Both the position numbers and the translations under genes were made by a program. From positions 682,001 through 746,000 of the forward strand of contig NW_026527313.1 of assembly GCF_022682495.2 (NCBI RefSeq): a DNA stretch of 64,000 bases. The letters run 5' to 3'. The stretch comes from Desmodus rotundus (Eukaryota; Chordata; Mammalia; Chiroptera; Phyllostomidae). Under the pieces are notes generated by a model. It did not search any database. It saw only the letters and a program-made list of their open reading frames with translations, and was not told the DNA's origin. Positions 34,939 to 46,590 of this stretch are shown piece by piece; the stretch's first letter is position 1, and each line of letters opens with the position of its first letter.

Positions 34939-36880
34939 CCCCTTTACGGATGGAAGAACAGGGGGATCTTCGCAGTGGTGGGGACGGGACGGAGGGGTCT
35001 GCGGGTTTGCAGCCACGTAGGCCAGTTGCTCGCACCCGGGACCCATGTGTCCCAGCTCCATGGACGAGGTGGGCCGCTTATGGCGGGATGCAGGCGTCCT
35101 TCGGGGGTCAGGGGACGGCGTGGGCACTCCCCGGGCGAGAGAGGGCGCCTGGGACCCGAGAGAGCCCCGGGGAGAGTCCGAGGCCTGGCCGCAGAGGCTG
35201 CCATTGCCTCCCCGGGCTCCTACCATGGGGCCTGACCGTGTTCGCCCGAGGCCCAGGTTCACCGCAGGTGAATGCCTTTTGCGGACGCCAAGGACAGGAG
35301 GTCGCCGATTCCCTCACAGAGGTGGGGGTTCGAGCTCTGGGGGACTGAGGTCGCAGCGGTCACACTCCATTTTTGGGTGGTTCCGCAGAGACTGGAGGGT
35401 TGAAGCGGCTGGGTCCAAGTCTGCCGCCTTGTGGCAGGGTGGGGGCTTTGCAGGCGAAGCAAGGCTCTTAGCCTCCCAGGCGGGGCACAGGCCAGACTCC
35501 CCAAGGGAGAACCGGTCCTTGGTCGAGGGTCCCGCCCGCCCGCCCGGAACCGCTCCACCTGGCGCGGAACCGTGGCCGGCCCCTCTTCCAGGCACCAGGT
35601 CCCTAGTTCTTTCCTGGCACTCTGCCTCTGCGGGGGTGGGAGAGCTGCTGGGAAGTGTGGTCCACGGGAAAACGCGCGGTCCTCTGGGTGGCAGGGAGGG
35701 CCTCCGTTAACTCTGACACCAGCCCAGGGACCCTGTGGACCTGGCCTGATATCTCAAGGGGGGGGCACGTTGCCCGGAGGGATGCTCTTGGGGTGGGGCC
35801 TGCCTGCGCCTGCGCGGCCCCGCCTCTTGGCCCGAAACCACCCAGCCGCGGCTCGGACAAAAGCCATCTCCTGGGGGCCTCCCCCCTGTTCTTCCATCCG
35901 TAAAGGGGGACCCCTTTACGGATGGAAGAACAGGGGGATCTTCGCAGTGGTTGGGACGGGACGGAGGGGTCTGCGGTTTTGCAGCCACGTAGGCCAGTTG
36001 CTCGCACCCCGGCCCCATGTGTCCCAGCTCCATGGACGAGGTGGGCCGCTTATGGCGGGATGCAGGCGTCCTGCGGGGGTCAGGGGACGGCGTGGGCACT
36101 CCCCGGGCGAGAGAGGGCGCCTGGGACCCGAGAGAGCACCCGGGAAAATGCCCAGCCCTGGCCCCCGGGGCTCCAGTGGCCTCCCCAGGCTCCTGCCGTG
36201 GGGCCTGGTCCCGCTCACCTGGGCCCAGGTTCTCCGCAGGTGAATGCCTTTTGCGGACACCAGGGACCACAGGCCGCGGATCCCTTCACGGGCAGGGGGG
36301 GTTCGAGCTCTGTGGGACCCAGGTCGCAGCGCACACAGTCCCTTCTCGCAAAGTTCAGCCCAGACTTTAGAGAGTAGAAGCGTCTCGGTCCAAGTTTTCC
36401 GCCTCGGGGCAGGGTGGGGCCGTTTGAGCCAAGAGAGACTCTTAGCCCCCCAGGCAGGTCTCAGGCCCGAGACCCCCAGGGAGACCCGGTCCCTGGGCGT
36501 GGGTCCCGCCCGCCCGGGCCCGCCCCACCTGGCCCGGAACCGTGGCCGGCCCCTCTTCCCGGCCCCAGGTCCCTAGCTCTTCCCTGGCACTCTGCCTCTG
36601 GCGGGGTGGGAGACGGGCTGGGAAGTGTGGTCCACGGGAAAACGCGCGGTCCTCTGGGTGGCAGGGAGGGCCTCCGTTAACTCTGACACCAGCCCAGGGA
36701 CCCTGTGGACCTGACCTGATATCTCAAGCGGGGGGCACGTTGCCCGGAGGGATGCTCTTGTGGTGGGGCCTGCCTGCGCCTGCGCGGCCCCGCCTCTTGG
36801 CCCGAAACCACCCAGCCGCGGCTCCGACAAAAGCCATCTCCTGGGGGCCTCCCCCCTGTTCTTCCATCCGTAAAGGGGGA
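34939..36880 (+). repeat. Dimer 19, alpha-like chimera/e5'
   Basis: A 34939-35910, B 35911-36880. The A start has CACCCGGG and CTTCGG but then CCATTGCC in place of CCATAGCC, so the alpha class switches part way. A35041 and T35977 are private. G36622 turns the last B-specific base of the core into the A base. Confidence 0.93.
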
Positions 36881-38822
36881 CCCCTTTACGGATGGAAGAA
36901 CAGGGGGATCTTCGCAGTGGTGGGGACGGGACGGAGGGGTCTGCGGGTTTGCAGCCACGTAGGCCAGTTGCTGGCACCCCGGCCCCATGTGTCCCAGCTC
37001 CATGGACGAGGTGGGCCGCTTATGGCGGGATGCAGGCGTCCTGCGGGGGTCAGGGGACGGCGTGGGCACTCCACGGGCGAGAGAGGGCGCCTGGGACCCG
37101 AGAGAGCCCCGGGGAGAGTCCAAGGCCTGGCCGCAGAGGCTGCCATTGCCTCCCCGGGCTCCTACCATGGGGCCTGACCGTGTTCGCCCGAGGCCCAGGT
37201 TCACCGCAGGTGAATGCCTTTTGCGGACGCCAAGGACAGGAGGTCGCCGATTCCCTCACAGAGGTGGGGGTTCGAGCTCTGGGGGACTGAGGTCGCAGCG
37301 GTCACACTCCATTTTTGGGTGGTTCCGCAGAGACTGGAGGGTTGAAGCGGCTGGGTCCAAGTCTGCCGCCTTGTGGCAGGGTGGGGGCTTTGCAGGCGAA
37401 GCAAGGCTCTTAGCCTCCCAGGCGGGGCACAGGCCAGACTCCCCAAGGGAGAACCGGTCCTTGGTCGAGGGTCCCGCCCGCCCGCCCGGAACCGCTCCAC
37501 CTGGCGCGGAACCGTGGCCGGCCCCTCTTCCAGGCACCAGGTCCCTAGTTCTTTCCTGGCACTCTGCCTCTGCGGGGGTGGGAGAGCTGCTGGGAAGTGT
37601 GGTCCACGGGAAAACGCGCGGTCCTCTGGGTGGCAGGGAGGGCCTCCGTTAACTCTGACACCAGCCCAGGGACCCTGTGGACCTGGCCTGATATCTCAAG
37701 GGGGGGGCACGTTGCCCGGAGGGATGCTCTTGGGGTGGGGCCTGCCTGCGCCTGCGCGGCCCCGCCTCTTGGCCCGAAACCACCCAGCCGCGGCTCGGAC
37801 AAAAGCCATCTCCTGGGGGCCTCCCCCCTGTTCTTCCATCCGTAAAGGGGGACCCCTTTACGGATGGAAGAACAGGGGGATCTTCGCAGTGGTTGGGACG
37901 GGACGGAGGGGTCTGCGGGTTTGCAGCCACGTAGGCCAGTTGCTCGCACCCCGGCCCCATGTGTCCCAGCTCCATGGACGAGGTGGGCCGCTTATGGCGG
38001 GATGCAGGCGTCCTGCGGGGGTCAGGGGACGGCGTGGGCACTCCCCGGGCGAGAGAGGGCGCCTGGGACCCGAGAGAGCACCCGGGAAAATGCCCAGCCC
38101 TGGCCCCCGGGGCTCCAGTGGCCTCCCCAGGCTCCTGCCGTGGGGCCTGGTCCCGCTCACCTGGGCCCAGGTTCTCTGCAGGTGAATGCCTTTTGCGGAC
38201 ACCAGGGACCACAGGCCGCGGATCCCTTCACGGGCAGGGGGGGTTCGAGCTCTGTGGGACCCAGGTCGCAGCGCACACAGTCCCTTCTCGCAAAGTTCAG
38301 CCCAGACTTTAGAGAGTAGAAGCGTCTCGGTCCAAGTTTTCCGCCTCGGGGCAGGGTGGGGCCGTTTGAGCCAAGAGAGACTCTTAGCCCCCCAGGCAGG
38401 TCTCCGGCCCGAGACCCCCAGGGAGACCCGGTCCCTGGGCGTGGGTCCCGCCCGCCCGGGCCCGCCCCACCTGGCCCGGAACCGTGGCCGGCCCCTCTTC
38501 CCGGCCCCAGGTCCCTAGCTCTTCCCTGGCACTCTGCCTCTGGCGGGGTGGGAGACGGGCTGGCAAGTGTGGTCCACGGGAAAACGCGCGGTCCTCTGGG
38601 TGGCAGGGAGGGTCTCCGTTAACTCTGACACCAGCCCAGGGACCCTGTGCACCTGGCCTGATATCTCAAGGGAGGGGCACGTTGCCCGGAGGGATGCTCT
38701 TGGGGTGGGGCCTGCTTGCGCCTGCGCGGCCCCGCCTCTTGGCCCGAAACCACCCAGCCGCGGCTCGCACAAAAGCTATCTCCTGGGGGCCTCCCCCCTG
38801 TTCTTCCATCCGTAAAGGGGGA
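36881..38822 (+). repeat. Dimer 20, gamma/e2
   Basis: A 36881-37852, B 37853-38822. It has a cluster of private changes: A37073, A37122, T38177, C38405, T38613 and C38768. Confidence 0.93.
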
Positions 38823-40764
38823 CCCCTTTACGGATGGAAGAACAGGGGGATCTTCGCAGTGGTGGGGACGGGACGGAGGGGTCTGCGGGTTTGCAGCCAC
38901 GTAGGCCAGTTGCTGGCACCCCGGCCCCATGTGTCCCAGCTCCATGGACGAGGTGGGCCGCTTATGGCGGGATGCAGGCGTCCTGCGGGGGTCAGGGGAC
39001 GGCGTGGGCACTCCCCGGGCGAGAGAGGGCGCCTGGGACCCGAGAGAGCCCCGGGGAGAGTCCGAGGCCTGGCCGCAGAGGCTGCCATTGCCTCCCCGGG
39101 CTCCTACCATGGGGCCTGACCGTGTTCGCCCGAGGCCCAGGTTCACCGCAGGTGAATGCCTTTTGTGGACGCCAAGGACAGGAGGTCGCCGATTCCCTCA
39201 CAGAGGTGGGGGTTCGAGCTCTGGGGGACTGAGGTCGCAGCGGTCACACTCCATTTTTGGGTGGTTCCGCAGAGACTGGAGGGTTGAAGCGGCTGGGTCC
39301 AAGTCTGCCGCCTTGTGGCAGGGTGGGGGCTTTGCAGGCGAAGCAAGGCTCTTAGCCTCCCAGGCGGGGCACAGGCCAGACTCCCCAAGGGAGAACCGGT
39401 CCTTGGTCGAGGGTCCCGCCCGCCCGCCCGGAACCGCTCCACCTGGCGCGGAACCGTGGCCGGCCCCTCTTCCAGGCACCAGGTCCCTAGTTCTTTCCTG
39501 GCACTCTGCCTCTGCGGGGGTGGGAGAGCTGCTGGGAAGTGTGGTCCACGGGAAAACGCGCGGTCCTCTGGGTGGCAGGGAGGGCCTCCGTTAACTCTGA
39601 CACCAGCCCAGGGACCCTGTGGACCTGGCCTGATATCTCAAGGGGGGGGCACGTTGCCCGGAGGGATGCTCTTGGGGTGGGGCCTGCCTGCGCCTGCGCG
39701 GCCCCGCCTCTTGGCCCGAAACCACCCAGCCGCGGCTCGGACAAAAGCCATCTCCTGGGGGCCTCCCCCCTGTTCTTCCATCCGTAAAGGGGGACCCCTT
39801 TACGGATGGAAGAACAGGGGGATCTTCGCAGTGGTTGGGACGGGACGGAGGGGTCTGCGGGTTTGCAGCCACGTAGGCCAGTTGCTCGCACCCCGGCCCC
39901 ATGTGTCCCAGCTCCATGGACGAGGTGGGCCGCTTATGGCGGGATGCAGGCGTCCTGCGGGGGTCAGGGGACGGCGTGGGCACTCCCCGGGCGAGAGAGG
40001 GCGCCTGGGACCCGAGAGAGCACCCGGGAAAATGCCCAGCCCTGGCCCCCGGGGCTCCAGTGGCCTCCCCAGGCTCCTGCCGTGGGGCCTGGTCCCGCTC
40101 ACCTGGGCCCAGGTTCTCCGCATGTGAATGCCTTTTGCGGACACCAGGGACCACAGGCCGCGGATCCCTTCACGGGCAGGGGGGGTTCGAGCTCTGTGGG
40201 ACCCAGGTCGCAGCGCACACAGTCCCTTCTCGCAAAGTTCAGCCCAGACTTTAGAGAGTAGAAGCGTCTCGGTCCAAGTTTTCCGCCTCGGGGCAGGGTG
40301 GGGCCGTTTGAGCCAAGAGAGACTCTTAGCCCCCCAGGCAGGTCTCAGGCCCGAGACCCCCAGGGAGACCCGGTCCCTGGGCGTGGGTCCCGCCCGCCCG
40401 GGCCCGCCCCACCTGGCCCGGAACCGTGGCCGGCCCCTCTTCCCGGCCCCAGGTCCCTAGCTCTTCCCTGGCACTCTGCCTCTGGCGGGGTGGGAGACGG
40501 GCTGGCAAGTGTGGTCCACGGGAAAACGCGCGGTCCTCTGGGTGGCAGGGAGGGCCTCCGTTAACTCTGACACCAGCCCAGGGACCCTGTGCACCTGGCC
40601 TGATATCTCAAGGGGGGGGCACGTTGCCCGGAGGGATGCTCTTGGGGTGGGGCCTGCCTGCGCCTGCGCGGCCCCGCCTCTTGGCCCGAAACCACCCAGC
40701 CGCGGCTCGGACAAAAGCCATCTCCTGGGGGCCTCCCCCCTGTTCTTCCATCCGTAAAGGGGGA
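38823..40764 (+). repeat. Dimer 21, gamma/e6
   Basis: A 38823-39794, B 39795-40764. T39166 is private. T40123 (CGCATGTGAATG) is shared only with T44007 of dimer 23 and T59543 of dimer 31. Confidence 0.94.
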
Positions 40765-42706
40765 CCCCTTTACGGATGGAAGAACAGGGGGATCTTCGCA
40801 GTGGTGGGGACGGGACGGAGGGGTCTGCGGGTTTGCAGCCACGTAGGCCAGTTGCTCGCACCCGGGCCCCATGTGTCCCAGCTCCATGGACGAGGTGGGC
40901 CGCTTATGGCGGGATGCAGGCGTCCTTCGGGGGTCAGGGGACGGCGTGGGCACTCCCCGGGCGAGAGAGGGCGCCTGGGACCCGAGAGAGCCCCGGGGAG
41001 AGTCCGAGGCCTGGCCGCAGAGGCAGCCATTGCCTCCCCGGGCTCCTACCATGGGGCCTGACCGTGTTCGCCCGAGGCCCAGGTTCACCGCAGGTGAATG
41101 CCTTTTGCGGACGCCAAGGACAGGAGGTCGCCGATTCCATCACAGAGGTGGGGGTTCGAGCTCTGGGGGACTGAGGTCGCAGCGGTCACACTCCATTTTT
41201 GGGTGGTTCCGCAGAGACTGGAGGGTTGAAGCGGCTGGGTCCAAGTCTGCCGCCTTGTGGCAGGGTGGGGGCTTTGCAGGCGAAGCAAGGCTCTTAGCCT
41301 CCCAGGCGGGGCACAGGCCAGACTCCCCAAGGGAGAACCGGTCCTTGGTCGAGGGTCCCGCCCGCCCGCCCGGAACCGCTCCACCTGGCGCGGAACCGTG
41401 GCCGGCCCCTCTTCCAGGCACCAGGTCCCTAGTTCTTTCCTGGCACTCTGCCTCTGCGGGGGTGGGAGAGCTGCTGGGAAGTGTGGTCCACGGGAAAACG
41501 CGCGGTCCTCTGGGTGGCAGGGAGGGCCTCCGTTAACTCTGACACCAGCCCAGGGACCCTGTGGACCTGGCCTGATATCTCAAGGGGGGGGCACGTTGCC
41601 CGGAGGGATGCTCTTGGGGTGGGGCCTGCCTGCGCCTGCGCGGCCCCGCCTCTTGGCCCGAAACCACCCAGCCGCGGCTCGGACAAAAGCCATCTCCTGG
41701 GGGCCTCCCCCCTGTTCTTCCATCCGTAAAGGGGGACCCCTTTACGGATGGAAGAACAGGGGGATCTTCGCAGTGGTGGGGACGGGACGGAGGGGTCTGC
41801 GGGTTTGCAGCCACGTAGGCCAGTTGCTCGCACCCCGGCCCCATGTGTCCCAGCTCCATGGACGAGGTGGGCCGCTTATGGCGGGATGCAGGCGTCCTGC
41901 GGGGGTCAGGGGACGGCGTGGGCACTCCCCGGGCGAGAGAGGGCGCCTGGGACCCGAGAGAGCACCCGGGAAAATGCCCAGCCCTGGCCCCCGGGGCTCC
42001 AGTGGCCTCCCCAGGCTCCTGCCGTGGGGCCTGGTCCCGCTCACCTGGGCCCAGGTTCTCCGCAGTTGAATGCCTTTTGCGGACACCAGGGACCACAGGC
42101 CGCGGATCCCTTCACGGGCAGGGGGGGTTCGAGCTCTGTGTGACCCAGGTCACAGCGCACACAGTCCCTTCTCGCAAAGTTCAGCCCAGACTTTAGAGAG
42201 TAGAAGCGTCTCGGTCCAAGTTTTCCGCCTCGGGGCAGGGTGGGGCCGTTTGAGCCAAGAGAGACTCTTAGCCCCCCAGGCAGGTCTCAGGCCCGAGACC
42301 CCCAGGGAGACCCGGTCCCTGGGCGTGGGTCCCGCCCGCCCGGGCCCGCCCCACCTGGCCCGGAACCGTGGCCGGCCCCTCTTCCCGGCCCCAGGTCCCT
42401 AGCTCTTCCCTGGCACTCTGCCTCTGGCGGGGTGGGAGACGGGCTGGCAAGTGTGGTCCACGGGAAAACGCGCGGTCCTCTGGGTGGCAGGGAGGGCCTC
42501 CGATAACTCTGACACCAGCCCAGGGACCCTGTGCACCTGGCCTGATATCTCAAGGGAGGGGCACGTTGCCCGGAGGGATGCTCTTGGGGTGGGGCCTGCT
42601 TGCGCCTGCGCGGCCCCGCCTCTTGGCCCGAAACCACCCAGCCGCGGCTCCGACAAAAGCCATCTCCTGGGGGCCTCCCCCCTGTTCTTCCATCCGTAAA
42701 GGGGGA
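40765..42706 (+). repeat. Dimer 22, alpha-like chimera/e2'
   Basis: A 40765-41736, B 41737-42706. The alpha start (CACCCGGG, CTTCGG) switches to GCAGCCATTG of beta'. A41139, T42066 and A42503 are private. The B core has the TGTGACC/GTCACAGC pair, and the end has GCTCCGAC instead of GCTCGGAC. Confidence 0.93.
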
Positions 42707-44648
42707 CCCCTTTACGGATGGAAGAACAGGGGGATCTTCGCAGTGGTGGGGACGGGACGGAGGGGTCTGCGGGTTTGCAGCCACGTAGGCCAGTTGCTGG
42801 CACCCCGGCCCCATGTGTCCCAGCTCCATGGACGAGGTGGGCCGCTTATGGCGGGATGCAGGCGTCCTGCGGGGGTCAGGGGACGGCGTGGGCACTCCCC
42901 GGGCGAGAGAGGGCGCCTGGGACCCGAGAGAGCCCCGGGGAGAGTCCGAGGCCTGGCCGCAGAGGCTGCCATTGCCTCCCCGGGCTCCTACCATGGGGCC
43001 TGACCGTGTTCGCCCGAGGCCCAGGTTCACCGCAGGTGAATGCCTTTTGCGGACGCCAAGGACAGGAGGTCGCCGATTCCCTCACAGAGGTGGGGGTTCG
43101 AGCTCTGGGGGACTGAGGTCGCAGCGGTCACACTCCATTTTTGGGTGGTTCCGCAGAGACTGGAGGGTTGAAGCGGCTGGGTCCAAGTCTGCCGCCTTGT
43201 GGCAGGGTGGGGGCTTTGCAGGCGAAGCAAGGCTCTTAGCCTCCCAGGCGGGGCACAGGCCAGACTCCCCAAGGGAGAACCGGTCCTTGGTCGAGGGTCC
43301 CGCCCGCCCGCCCGGAACCGCTCCACCTGGCGCGGAACCGTGGCCGGCCCCTCTTCCAGGCACCAGGTCCCTAGTTCTTTCCTGGCACTCTGCCTCTGCG
43401 GGGGTGGGAGAGCTGCTGGGAAGTGTGGTCCACGGGAAAACGCGCGGTCCTCTGGGTGGCAGGGAGGGCCTCCGTTAACTCTGACACCAGCCCAGGGACC
43501 CTGTGGACCTGGCCTGATATCTCAAGGGGGGGGCACGTTGCCCGGAGGGATGCTCTTGGGGTGGGGCCTGCCTGCGCCTGCGCGGCCCCGCCTCTTGGCC
43601 CGAAACCACCCAGCCGCGGCTCGGACAAAAGCCATCTCCTGGGGGCCTCCCCCCTGTTCTTCCATCCGTAAAGGGGGACCCCTTTACGGATGGAAGAACA
43701 GGGGGATCTTCGCAGTGGTTGGGACGGGACGGAGGGGTCTGCGGGTTTGCAGCCACGTAGGCCAGTTGCTCGCACCCCGGCCCCATGTGTCCCAGCTCCA
43801 TGGACGAGGTGGGCCGCTTATGGCGGGATGCAGGCGTCCTGCGGGGGTCAGGGGACGGCGTGGGCACTCCCCGGGCGAGAGAGGGCGCCTGGGACCCGAG
43901 AGAGCACCCGGGAAAATGCCCAGCCCTGGCCCCCGGGGCTCCAGTGGCCTCCCCAGGCTCCTGCCGTGGGGCCTGGTCCCGCTCACCTGGGCCCAGGTTC
44001 TCCGCATGTGAATGCCTTTTGCGGACACCAGGGACCACAGGCCGCGGATCCCTTCACGGGCAGGGGGGGTTCGAGCTCTGTGGGACCCAGGTCGCAGCGC
44101 ACACAGTCCCTTCTCGCAAAGTTCAGCCCAGACTTTAGAGAGTAGAAGCGTCTCGGTCCAAGTTTTCCGCCTCGGGGCAGGGTGGGGCCGTTTGAGCCAA
44201 GAGAGACTCTTAGCCCCCCAGGCAGGTCTCAGGCCCGAGACCCCCAGGGAGACCCGGTCCCTGGGCGTGGGTCCCGCCCGCCCGGGCCCGCCCCACCTGG
44301 CCCGGAACCGTGGCCGGCCCCTCTTCCCGGCCCCAGGTCCCTAGCTCTTCCCTGGCACTCTGCCTCTGGCGGGGTGGGAGACGGGCTGGCAAGTGTGGTC
44401 CACGGGAAAACGCGCGGTCCTCTGGGTGGCAGGGAGGGCCTCCGTTAACTCTGACACCAGCCCAGGGACCCTGTGCACCTGGCCTGATATCTCAAGGGGG
44501 GGGCACGTTGCCCGGAGGGATGCTCTTGGGGTGGGGCCTGCCTGCGCCTGCGCGGCCCCGCCTCTTGGCCCGAAACCACCCAGCCGCGGCTCGGACAAAA
44601 GCCATCTCCTGGGGGCCTCCCCCCTGTTCTTCCATCCGTAAAGGGGGA
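42707..44648 (+). repeat. Dimer 23, gamma/e6
   Basis: A 42707-43678, B 43679-44648. T44007 links it to dimers 21 and 31. Confidence 0.95.
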
Positions 44649-46590
44649 CCCCTTTACGGATGGAAGAACAGGGGGATCTTCGCAGTGGTGGGGACGGGAC
44701 GGAGGGGTCTGCGGGTTTGCAGCCACGTAGGCCAGTTGCTCGCACCCGGGCCCCATGTGTCCCAGCTCCATGGACGAGGTGGGCCGCTTATGGCGGGATG
44801 CAGGCGTCCTTCGGGGGTCAGGGGACGGCTTGGGCACTCCCCGGGCGAGAGAGGGCGCCTGGGACCCGAGAGAGCCCCGGGGAGAGTCCGAGGCCTGGCC
44901 GCAGAGGCTGCCATAGCCTCCCCGGGCTCCTACCATGGGGCCTGACCGTGTTCGCCCGAGGCCCAGGTTCACCGCAGGTGAATGCCTTTTGCGGACGCCA
45001 AGGACAGGAGGTCGCCGATTCCCTCACAGAGGTGGGGGTTCGAGCTCTGGGGGACTGAGGTCGCAGCGGTCACACTCCATTTTTGGGTGGTTCCGCAGAG
45101 ACTGGAGGGTTGAAGCGGCTGGGTCCAAGTCTGCCGCCTTGTGGCAGGGTGGGGGCTTTGCAGGCGAAGCAAGGCTCTTAGCCTCCCAGGCGGGGCACAG
45201 GCCAGACTCCCCAAGGGAGAACCGGTCCTTGGTCGAGGGTCCCGCCCGCCCGCCCGGAACCGCTCCACCTGGCGCGGAACCGTGGCCGGCCCCTCTTCCA
45301 GGCACCAGGTCCCTAGTTCTTTCCTGGCACTCTGCCTCTGCGGGGGTGGGAGAGCTGCTGGGAAGTGTGGTCCACGGGAAAACGCGCGGTCCTCTGGGTG
45401 GCAGGGAGGGCCTCCGTTAACTCTGACACCAGCCCAGGGACCCTGTGGACCTGGCCTGATATCTCAAGGGGGGGGCACGTTGCCCGGAGGGATGCTCTTG
45501 GGGTGGGGCCTGCCTGCGCCTGCGCGGCCCCGCCTCTTGGCCCGAAACCACCCAGCCGCGGCTCGGACAAAAGCCATCTCCTGGGGGCCTCCCCCCTGTT
45601 CTTCCATCCGTAAAGGGGGACCCCTTTACGGATGGAAGAACAGGGGGATCTTCGCAGTGGTGGGGACGGGACGGAGGGGTCTGCGGGTTTGCAGCCACGT
45701 AGGCCAGTTGCTCGCACCCCGGCCCCATGTGTCCCAGCTCCATGGACGAGGTGGGCCGCTTATGGCGGGATGCAGGCGTCCTGCGGGGGTCAGGGGACGG
45801 CGTGGGCACTCCCCGGGCGAGAGAGGGCGCCTGGGACCCGAGAGAGCACCCGGGAAAATGCCCAGCCCTGGCCCCCGGGGCTCCAGTGGCCTCCCCAGGC
45901 TCCTGCCGTGGGGCCTGGTCCCGCTCACCTGGGCCCAGGTTCTCCGCAGGTGAATGCCTTTTGCGGACACCAGGGACCACAGGCCGCGGATCCCTTCACG
46001 GGCAGGGGGGGTTCGAGCTCTGTGGGACCCAGGTCGCAGCGCACACAGTCCCTTCTCGCAAAGTTCAGCCCAGACTTTAGAGAGTAGAAGCGTCTCGGTC
46101 CAAGTTTTCCGCCTCGGGGCAGGGTGGGGCCGTTTGAGCCAAGAGAGACTCTTAGCCCCCCAGGCAGGTCTCAGGCCCGAGACCCCCAGGGAGACCCGGT
46201 CCCTGGGCGTGGGTCCCGCCCGCCCGGGCCCGCCCCACCTGGCCCGGAACCGTGGCCGGCCCCTCTTCCCGGCCCCAGGTCCCTAGCTCTTCCCTGGCAC
46301 TCTGCCTCTGGCGGGGTGGGAGACGGGCTGGCAAGTGTGGTCCACGGGAAAACGCGCGGTCCTCTGGGTGGCAGGGAGGGCCTCCGTTAACTCTGACACC
46401 AGCCCAGGGACCCTGTGGACCTGACCTGATATCTCAAGCGGGGGGCACGTTGCCCGGAGGGATGCTCTTGTGGTGGGGCCTGCCTGCGCCTGCGCGGCCT
46501 CGCCTCTTGGCCCGAAACCACCCAGCCGCGGCTCCGACAAAAGCCATCTCCTGGGGGCCTCCCCCCTGTTCTTCCATCCGTAAAGGGGGA
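44649..46590 (+). repeat. Dimer 24, alphaT/e5
   Basis: A 44649-45620, B 45621-46590. T44830 and CGGCCTCGCC match dimers 5 and 11 (offset from dimer 5 is 36,900 bp, 19 dimers plus the 2-bp shift). Confidence 0.95.

Noticed and set aside
42287..43030. An extended 247-codon minus-strand frame in dimer 22/23 as a real gene
   Set aside because: It results from the single private change at 42503 removing a stop codon in a frame that is closed in all other dimers.
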